Origin: Planctomycetota bacterium
GTDB taxonomy: Bacteria; Planctomycetota; UBA8742; JACQVU01
Assembly: GCA_016209585.1 (NCBI GenBank)
Contig: JACQVU010000018.1
Location: 1 to 10,605, forward strand
Direction: 5' to 3'
DNA length: 10,605 nt
Below, one piece after another: positions 5,742 through 10,605 of the stretch. Every line of letters begins with the position of its first letter. Position 1 is the stretch's first letter. Both the position numbers and the translations under genes were made by a program. The notes below the pieces were generated by a model. It was not told where the DNA came from. It saw only the letters and a program-made list of their open reading frames with translations, and ran no database searches.

Positions 5742-7871
5742 TCACGCCCGGCGGGCGGCCTTGGCGGCGAGGTTCTCGCGGCGCTCGACGCGGACGCGAT
5801 CCGCGATGCTCTCCGGCACGCGCGCGAAGCGGCAGGGTTCGAGCGTGAAGATGCCGGCCCCCTGCGTGAGGCCGAGCAGCGTGGAGTTATAGGCGAACAT
5901 GGAGGCCGCCGGGACGATGCCATGGATGGTAGCACGTTCGCCGCGGGTCTCGAAGCCCTCGACGGCGGCGCGCCGGTTGGCCAGGTCGCCCAACACCGCC
6001 CCCTGCTGGCCGGTGGGCACGATCACGTTGAATTTGAGAATCGGTTCGAGCAGCGTGAGGCCGGCGGCCTCGATGGCGAGGCGCACCGCGAGTTTGCCGC
6101 AGGCGTTGAAGGCGCGGTCGGAGGAGTCGACGTCGTGGGCCTTGCCGTCGGTGAGCCGGGCGACGAGGCCGACGATGGAAAAGCGCAGGTCGCCGCCCAG
6201 CGCCAGTTCTTCGCGCACGCCACGCTCCAGGGGGGGGATGAACTCCTTGGGAATCGCGCCGCCGACGATCTCGTTGGCGAACTCTAACCCCTCGACGGAG
6301 GCGTCGGGCGTGAACGTGAACTCGGCCACGGCGTACTGGCCGGCGCCGCCGGTCTGCTTGATGTGCCGGGCCGCTATGGTCACCTCCCGCCCCAGCATCT
6401 GGCGGTAGGCGACTTGGGGCGGGCCGGTGAGGATCTCGACCTTGAAGTCGGTGCGGATGCGGTTGAGGGAGATTTCCAGGTGCAGTTCGCCCATGCCGCC
6501 CACCAACGTTTCTCCCGTGGCCGCGTCGGCGAAGCGGCGGAAGGTGGGGTCTTCATGGGCCACGCGGGAGAGGGCCCGGGCCAGTTTGTCGCGGTCGACG
6601 GTTTTCGCCGGCTCGACGGCGCAGACCACCACCGGCTCGGGGAAGACCGGGGCTTCGAGCGCGATGGGCGCGCGAGGCTCGCAGAGGGTGTCGCCGGTGG
6701 CCACCTCTTTCAGCCCGAGCACGCCGATGATGTCGCCGGCCTCGGCCTTCTCGATTCCCTCGCGGCGGTTGGCGTGGATGCGCAGGATGCGGCCCAGGCG
6801 GTGCTCGCGGCCGGTGCGGGGGTTGAGCAAGTGGGTGTCGGCGTCGAGAGAACCGGAGTAGACGCGCAGGAAGGTGAGGTCGCCGGACGGTTCGGAGACG
6901 GTCTTGAACGCCAGCGCGGTGGTGGGAGCGTTGACCAACCGGGCGCGCAGCAGCACCTCGCCGGTCTTGGGATCGCGCCCCTCCACCGGGGGGTAATCCT
7001 CGGGCGCCGGCAGGTAGTCGACCACGGCGTCGAGCAACAGCCGGACGCCGGCGTTGCGCAGCGCGGCGCCGCAGAGCACGGGGGTCATCGCGCCGGCCAG
7101 CGTGGCCCGGCGCAGCGCCTGCTTCAGCAGCGGGAGAGGCACGCCGCCGGAGTCGCCGGCGAGGTAGGCCTCCATGACGGCCTCGTCCTGGTTGGCGAGT
7201 TTCTCGAACAGGAGCGTGCGCCAGCGTTGCATGCGTTCCTGTTCACCGGGCGGGACCGGCTCGCGGCGCAGGCGGGCGCCCTGGCGCTCGTCGGGGTCGA
7301 AGAACCAGGCGCACTCTTCCACGACGTCCAGGATGCCGCGGAAGTCCGGCCCCTCTCCCAAGGGGACGTTGATGGCCACCGGGCGGGCGTTGAGGCGGTT
7401 GCGCATGGCCAGTCCGACGGAGACGAAGTCGGCGCCGACGCGGTCCATCTTGTTGACGAAGGCGAGGCGGGGCACGCCGTAGCGATCCGCCTGGCGCCAG
7501 ACGGTCTCAGACTGCGGCTCCACCCCGCCCACGGCGCAGAAGACGCCCACGGCGCCGTCGAGCGCGCGCAGGGAGCGCTCCACCTCGGCCGTGAAGTCGA
7601 TGTGTCCGGGCGTGTCGATGAGGTTGAGGGCGTGCTCTTTCCAGTGACAGGTGATGGCGGCCGCGGTGATGGTGATGCCGCGCTTCCTCTCTTCTTCCAG
7701 GAAGTCCATCGTGGCCTCGCCGTCGTGCACCTCGCCCATGCGGTGGGTGACGCCGGTGAAGAAGAGGATACGCTCCGAGACCGTGGTCTTGCCCGCGTCG
7801 ACGTGCGCGATGATCCCGAAGTTGCGGCGCTTCGACGCCGCGGCGGGGTGGCGGTTGCTGATGGTAGACAC
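5742..7871 (-). CDS. Elongation factor G family GTPase (divergent, solitary EF-G)
   Basis: A full-length 709-residue translational GTPase with the EF-G domain order. G1 is AHVDAGKTT (22-30), the switch I segment RKRGITIT (62-69), G3 DTPGH (86-90), G4 NKMD (140-143) and G5 CGAAL (267-271). Domain II carries GDTL, domain III has EDPTFRRF and GMGELHLEI, and domain IV has IPKEFIPPLERG and the tip HDVDSSDRAF with His579, needed for translocation in known EF-Gs. The C-terminus has LLEPILKF and LTQGAG. Several normally fixed stretches differ from standard EF-G: KQTGGAGQYA for KQSGGRGQYG, and GDLANRRAAVE for GDLNSRRGQI. It stands away from rpsL, rpsG and tuf. A paralogue (spdEFG/EF-G2-like) is likely, so I withhold fusA. 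It starts at GTG 7871, without a strong Shine-Dalgarno. Confidence 0.93.
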   Translation of the reverse strand: MSTISNRHPAAASKRRNFGIIAHVDAGKTTVSERILFFTGVTHRMGEVHDGEATMDFLEEERKRGITITAAAITCHWKEHALNLIDTPGHIDFTAEVERSLRALDGAVGVFCAVGGVEPQSETVWRQADRYGVPRLAFVNKMDRVGADFVSVGLAMRNRLNARPVAINVPLGEGPDFRGILDVVEECAWFFDPDERQGARLRREPVPPGEQERMQRWRTLLFEKLANQDEAVMEAYLAGDSGGVPLPLLKQALRRATLAGAMTPVLCGAALRNAGVRLLLDAVVDYLPAPEDYPPVEGRDPKTGEVLLRARLVNAPTTALAFKTVSEPSGDLTFLRVYSGSLDADTHLLNPRTGREHRLGRILRIHANRREGIEKAEAGDIIGVLGLKEVATGDTLCEPRAPIALEAPVFPEPVVVCAVEPAKTVDRDKLARALSRVAHEDPTFRRFADAATGETLVGGMGELHLEISLNRIRTDFKVEILTGPPQVAYRQMLGREVTIAARHIKQTGGAGQYAVAEFTFTPDASVEGLEFANEIVGGAIPKEFIPPLERGVREELALGGDLRFSIVGLVARLTDGKAHDVDSSDRAFNACGKLAVRLAIEAAGLTLLEPILKFNVIVPTGQQGAVLGDLANRRAAVEGFETRGERATIHGIVPAASMFAYNSTLLGLTQGAGIFTLEPCRFARVPESIADRVRVERRENLAAKAARRA

Positions 7872-7999
7872 GAGGGTCTTACATACCTTGGAACGCGCGC
7901 CGGTTGCGAGTGGATTTGTTCTTTTCCCGTCGTTACAATCCGTCCCCTTCGGATCGGGATGGCGCGCGGGTCGTCGCGCGCCTTCTGGGAGCGACCGCG
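7872..7999. promoter_or_regulatory. Divergent intergenic region; -10 element and leader hairpins for the receiver gene
   Basis: This 128-bp gap separates the EF-G gene (left) from the receiver gene (right). Rightward, TACAAT at 7934-7939 is a good -10, but no convincing -35 stands 16-18 bases before it. The leader after it can fold twice. CCGTCCC (7941-7947) pairs with GGGATGG (7956-7962), with one G-U pair. GGCGCGCG (7961-7968) pairs perfectly with CGCGCGCC (7975-7982) around a 6-base loop, ending 4 bases before the ribosome-binding GGGAG. The two stems overlap by two bases. Leftward, TATGTA at about 7880-7885 could be a -10 that would give a nearly leaderless EF-G mRNA; this is weak. Confidence 0.4.
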
Positions 8000-8428
8000 A
8001 TGAAAGTGCTGATCGCCGACGATGACGCCGCCATCCGGCTCGTCCTGCGCAAGATGCTGGCGAGGGCGTACGAGGTGGAGGTGGCCGAGGCCGACTCCGG
8101 TTCCGACACCTTCCTGAAGGTGAGCCTGGAGTCGCCCGACCTGGTGCTGCTGGATTGGAACATGCCCTTCAAAGACGGCCTCTCGCTGCTCGAAGAACTC
8201 CGCGCCGCCGACTACGATGTGCCGGTGGTGATGGTCACGGCCTCGGCCGACCCGGCCGGGGAGAGCCGCGCGCGGGCCGCCGGCGTGGTGGCCTACCTGC
8301 GAAAGCCCTTCACGGCCTCGCAGTTGCGCGCCGCCGTGGACCCGGTGCTGGCGGGCTGCGCGCGCCGGGCGCCGGAGGGCGGCGGGGGGCTGACCACCGC
8401 GCCGGCGCCGGATCGCGGCGCGACCTGA
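8000..8428 (+). CDS. Stand-alone CheY-like response regulator receiver protein
   Basis: A single receiver domain of the two-component family, 142 residues, soluble. The N-terminal strand ends in the acidic triad DDD (7-9). Asp52 in VLLDWNMP is the phosphorylation site, Thr80 in MVTAS is the switch residue, and Lys102 in YLRKPF is the conserved lysine. The domain ends near residue 119; the remaining tail, rich in Gly, Arg and Pro, holds no output domain. It must therefore act through protein contact or phosphotransfer. ATG 8000 is the natural start because GGGAG lies 8 bases upstream; a TTG at 7904 would add 32 residues before the domain and run through the leader hairpins. No histidine kinase is in the window. 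The next gene follows after 33 nt and may share the transcript. Confidence 0.93.
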   Translation: MKVLIADDDAAIRLVLRKMLARAYEVEVAEADSGSDTFLKVSLESPDLVLLDWNMPFKDGLSLLEELRAADYDVPVVMVTASADPAGESRARAAGVVAYLRKPFTASQLRAAVDPVLAGCARRAPEGGGGLTTAPAPDRGAT

Positions 8429-8447
8429 TGTCATGGGATGGGAGTTC

Positions 8448-8455
8448 AGGAGGTG
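8448..8455 (+). promoter_or_regulatory. Strong Shine-Dalgarno fixing the dehydrogenase start at ATG 8462
   Basis: AGGAGGTG lies 6 bases before ATG 8462, one of the strongest ribosome-binding sites in the window. An in-frame ATG at 8438 lies upstream of this site and would translate through it, adding eight residues (MGVQEVRP) ahead of the usual SDR N-terminus MRLQGKSAVITG. The site therefore decides for 8462. Confidence 0.85.
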
Positions 8456-8461
8456 AGGCCG

Positions 8462-9220
8462 ATGCGACTCCAGGGCAAGAGCGCGGTGATCACGGGGGCG
8501 GCGCGGGGGATCGGGCAGGCCATCGCCGAGCGGTTTGTAGAGGAAGGGGCGCGCGTGGCGGTTGTCGACCTCGCGCCGGGGCCGGCGGCGGAGGCGGCGG
8601 CGACGCTGTGCGGTAAGGCCGGCCGGGAGGCGGCGACGCCGATCGTGGCCGACGTCACGAAGTCGGCCGACGTGGCCCGTATGGTCGGGGAGGCGATGGC
8701 GGCCCTCGGCAAGGTAGACATCCTGGTGAACAACGCCGGCGTGGTGCGCGACAACATGATTCACCGGATGCCGGAGGAGGACTTCGACTTCGTGGTGGGG
8801 GTCTGTCTCAAGGGGCCGTGGCTCTGCTGCCGCGCCCTCGCCGACCACTTCCGCGGCCTCGGCGGCGGGAAGATCGTCAACATCGCCTCCCGCGCCTACC
8901 TCGGCAACCGCGGGCAGAGCAACTACTCCTCGGCCAAGGGGGGCCTCGTGTCGCTCACCCGCACGCTGGCGCTGGAGTTCGCCAGGCACCAGGTCAACGT
9001 GAACTGCATCGCCCCCGGGCTGATCGACACGCCGCTGGTCCGGGCCTTGCGCGAGGACGTGCAGAAGGCGCTCATCGAGGCCCAACCGACCAAGCGGGCC
9101 GGCGCCCCGCGCGACGTGGCCAACGCCGCCCTCTTCCTCGCCAGCGACGAGGCCACGTTCATCACCGGCCAGGTTCTCTTCGTCGACGGCGGCAAATCCA
9201 TCGGCGGCAGCGTGGCGTGA
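8462..9220 (+). CDS. Short-chain dehydrogenase/reductase, FabG-like (classical SDR)
   Basis: A 252-residue NAD(P)H-dependent oxidoreductase with the Rossmann fold. The cofactor motif TGAARGIG is at 11-18, and Asp36 at the end of the second strand favours NAD(H). NNAG is at 90-93. The catalytic residues are Ser143 (NIAS), Tyr155 and Lys159 (YSSAK). IAPGLIDTP and the C-terminal FVDGG are also typical. The fourth member of the usual tetrad, Asn in V(N)LKG, is Cys115 here (VCLKG), which is unusual. Annotation as 3-oxoacyl-ACP reductase would be the default, but there are no fatty acid genes nearby and many SDRs share this profile, so the substrate is open. Translation starts at ATG 8462 after a strong AGGAGGTG. 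It lies 33 nt behind the receiver gene. Confidence 0.92.
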   Translation: MRLQGKSAVITGAARGIGQAIAERFVEEGARVAVVDLAPGPAAEAAATLCGKAGREAATPIVADVTKSADVARMVGEAMAALGKVDILVNNAGVVRDNMIHRMPEEDFDFVVGVCLKGPWLCCRALADHFRGLGGGKIVNIASRAYLGNRGQSNYSSAKGGLVSLTRTLALEFARHQVNVNCIAPGLIDTPLVRALREDVQKALIEAQPTKRAGAPRDVANAALFLASDEATFITGQVLFVDGGKSIGGSVA

Positions 9221-9221
9221 C

Positions 9222-9263
9222 CGCCGGCGCGGCCAGCCGGCGCGTTCCCCCGGCGCCAGGGGG
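9222..9263. terminator. Two GC hairpins between convergent genes
   Basis: Directly after the dehydrogenase stop, CGCCGGC (9222-9228) pairs with GCCGGCG (9236-9242) around 7 bases. Next, CCCCC (9247-9251) pairs with GGGGG (9259-9263). Neither is followed by a T-run on either strand, so these are not textbook intrinsic terminators, but the place between converging genes suits transcription ending from both sides. Confidence 0.35.
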
Positions 9264-9275
9264 TTGCGGCGGCGT

Positions 9276-10605
9276 TCACGCGACCGGGGCGGGCGTCCAG
9301 CCCATCAGGTCGTAGTACTCGCGCCGGAGTTCGGCGAAAGCCCGGTCCCCCTTTTCGTCGAACCGCTCCGCCTCGGCGATGCGCGGGTAGCGCGACTTCG
9401 GCAGGCGGGCGTAGAGCGGGACGGTCCGCCACAACCCCACGACCTCCGGGCCGAAGGTGTTGTGGCGCAGGGCGTACTTCATGAGGAAGTAGTCTTCTCC
9501 GATGAAGTCCGGCGAAATCATCTCCTTCTCTTCGCAGAGCCGGCGCATGACGCAGCCCTTGTACGGAGTGAACAGAAAGACGCTGAAGCCGTCGGGCTTC
9601 GCGTCGCGCAGAATCTCAATCCCGTCGAAGACCATCTCCCGGGTCTCGTAGGGCATGCCGATGATGAGGTTGAACGAGAACGAAACGCCGAGATCGTGGA
9701 AGAGGCGGGCGGCCTCCAGCACCTGCTGGTTGCTGTAAGAACGGCGCAGATGGCGCCGGCGGTACTCCTCGTTGCCGCTTTCCAGGCCCACGCTGACCCG
9801 CGCGCAGCCCAGGTCCTTGAGCATGCGCACGTTCCACTCCGTGACCGTCTCCGGGCGGGTCTCGATCCAGAACGGGACGCGGTGCTCGCGGTACATGGCG
9901 GCGTAGGCCTCCAGCCGCGGCCGGGGCACCGCCAGGAAGGACTCCGACATCTTGTAGATGAACGCGGGCTGATAGCGCGCGATGAGGGAGGCGTACTCGG
10001 CCCCGATCTTGTCGATGGACTTCAGGCGATACCACTTCCCCAGGCCGGCGAACGTTTCGTTGAGGAAGGCATTGCCGCAATAAGTACACTGGTACGGGCA
10101 GCCCCGCGTGAGTTCGATGCTCACCGTGCGGTGGACCTTGCCCATCATGGGCTTGCTCAGGTAGCGTTCGCCCCAGTCCGAGATGTCGAGCGGCGGCAAG
10201 GAATCGAGATCCACCAGGCGGGGCGCCGGGTTGCGCGCCCAGCCCTGCCCGTCCCGGACCCAGAAGCCGGGCTGGGAACGGCAGTCGGCGCCGGACTCCA
10301 ACCTGGCGCAGAGTTCCACGAAGGTTTCTTCGCCCTCGCCCACGCAGATGAAGTCCACCTCCGGCAGAGCGGCCACGGACTCCGGCCAGTAGATGGCGTG
10401 GACCCCGCCGACCGCCACCCGGATGGAGCCGCGGCTGAGGAGATCGCGGGAGGCGGCCAGGAGCCGCCGGAGCACGTAGAAGGTCGGCTCCACCACGGAG
10501 AAACCGACGAGTTGGGGTTGGAAAGACTCGAGGCGGGCGCGGAAGTCCGCGTCCATGTCCGTCGGCTCATAGACCACCGGGCAGGGCTGGAACTGCAGCG
10601 CCTCC
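9276..10605 (-). CDS. B12-binding-type radical SAM protein (5' partial)
   Basis: The frame runs off the right edge: codons before GTG 10577 stay open (EALQFQPCPVVYEPTD), so the true start lies outside. The visible N-terminal part, LVGFSVVEPTF followed by VAVGGVHAIYWPE and VGEGEE, is the second half of a cobalamin-binding-like domain; the DxHxxG cobalamin motif, if present, is off the edge. The radical SAM core follows, with RGCPYQCTYCGN giving the CxxxCxxC cluster-binding cysteines (Cys160, 164, 167 counted from 10577). ETRPE, VGLESGNEEYRRRHLRR and FNLIIGMPYET are the later barrel strands. The C-terminal part ends YDLMGWTPAPVA. Such proteins bind a 4Fe-4S cluster and cleave S-adenosylmethionine to make radicals for methylation or other difficult modifications; many sit in lipid, cofactor or natural-product pathways. 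The substrate is not readable, and no partner gene is in view. Confidence 0.92.
   Translation of the reverse strand, partial: EALQFQPCPVVYEPTDMDADFRARLESFQPQLVGFSVVEPTFYVLRRLLAASRDLLSRGSIRVAVGGVHAIYWPESVAALPEVDFICVGEGEETFVELCARLESGADCRSQPGFWVRDGQGWARNPAPRLVDLDSLPPLDISDWGERYLSKPMMGKVHRTVSIELTRGCPYQCTYCGNAFLNETFAGLGKWYRLKSIDKIGAEYASLIARYQPAFIYKMSESFLAVPRPRLEAYAAMYREHRVPFWIETRPETVTEWNVRMLKDLGCARVSVGLESGNEEYRRRHLRRSYSNQQVLEAARLFHDLGVSFSFNLIIGMPYETREMVFDGIEILRDAKPDGFSVFLFTPYKGCVMRRLCEEKEMISPDFIGEDYFLMKYALRHNTFGPEVVGLWRTVPLYARLPKSRYPRIAEAERFDEKGDRAFAELRREYYDLMGWTPAPVA

Noticed and set aside
5606..5935. N-terminal extension of RtcA to the end of its open frame
   Set aside because: The extra 110 residues overlap the EF-G gene and the G-rich spacer. 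MASFITIDG is the normal RtcA N-terminus.
7904..7999. TTG 7904 as start of the receiver protein
   Set aside because: It would put 32 residues before the receiver fold, start upstream of the likely -10 and read through the leader hairpins, while ATG 8000 has a good ribosome-binding site.
6363..8003. A 546-residue + strand frame opposite the EF-G gene
   Set aside because: It is the antisense mirror of a clearly coding GC3-rich gene, with a His/Gly/Ala-rich composition and no domain. Such long shadows are normal at this G+C.
7124..9085. A 653-residue - strand frame across the dehydrogenase, receiver and EF-G genes
   Set aside because: It crosses three well-supported genes and two intergenic regions in a shadow frame; parts are Ser/Arg/Pro repeats.

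Overview
The window is GC-rich bacterial DNA, roughly two-thirds G+C by eye. It has tightly packed genes on both strands, several apparent GTG/TTG starts and a tRNA without an encoded CCA. The gene content fits an uncultured, GC-rich free-living bacterium, for example the PVC superphylum, Sumerlaeota/Hydrogenedentes or Acidobacteriota. No gene here fixes the lineage, so this is only a guess. No ribosomal operon, CRISPR array, prophage or intact transposase is visible.

Layout, left to right. 1-1354 (+): the 3' part of an M28 zinc aminopeptidase with a C-terminal PDZ domain, then a 167-residue protein I do not recognise, probably in the same operon. 1351-1985 (+): two small coupled genes. The first appears frameshifted (its well-placed Shine-Dalgarno and ATG lie in a different frame from its body). 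The second has a DUF2283-like beta-rich N-terminal half. 2010-about 3347 (-): a major facilitator transporter, tail to tail with that pair. 3480-4570 is a gene-poor, scarred stretch. It holds G/C-rich hairpins, a tRNA-Cys(GCA) with a plausible promoter, the N-terminal stump of an AAA_14/DUF4143-type ATPase whose start codon lies inside a near-perfect palindrome, a 19-bp direct repeat 306 bp apart, and a short reading frame resembling a lost gene's C-terminus.

4574-7871 (-): RNA 3'-terminal phosphate cyclase (RtcA), preceded by a divergent, solitary elongation factor G. The 136-bp gap between them carries a G-run cluster that could form a quadruplex right against the rtcA start, and a short 9-bp tandem repeat. 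7872-7999 is a divergent promoter region whose rightward leader has two strong hairpins. It drives a stand-alone CheY-like receiver protein, followed by a FabG-type short-chain dehydrogenase (+). The window ends with a convergent, 5'-truncated B12-binding-type radical SAM protein (-), separated from the dehydrogenase by two GC hairpins.

Most genes are ordinary housekeeping or metabolic genes, and no complete new system is evident. The best second looks are the coupled small-gene pair at 1351-1985, the scarred island around the tRNA and ATPase stump, the G-rich element occupying the rtcA ribosome-binding region, and the EF-G paralogue next to an RNA-repair enzyme.
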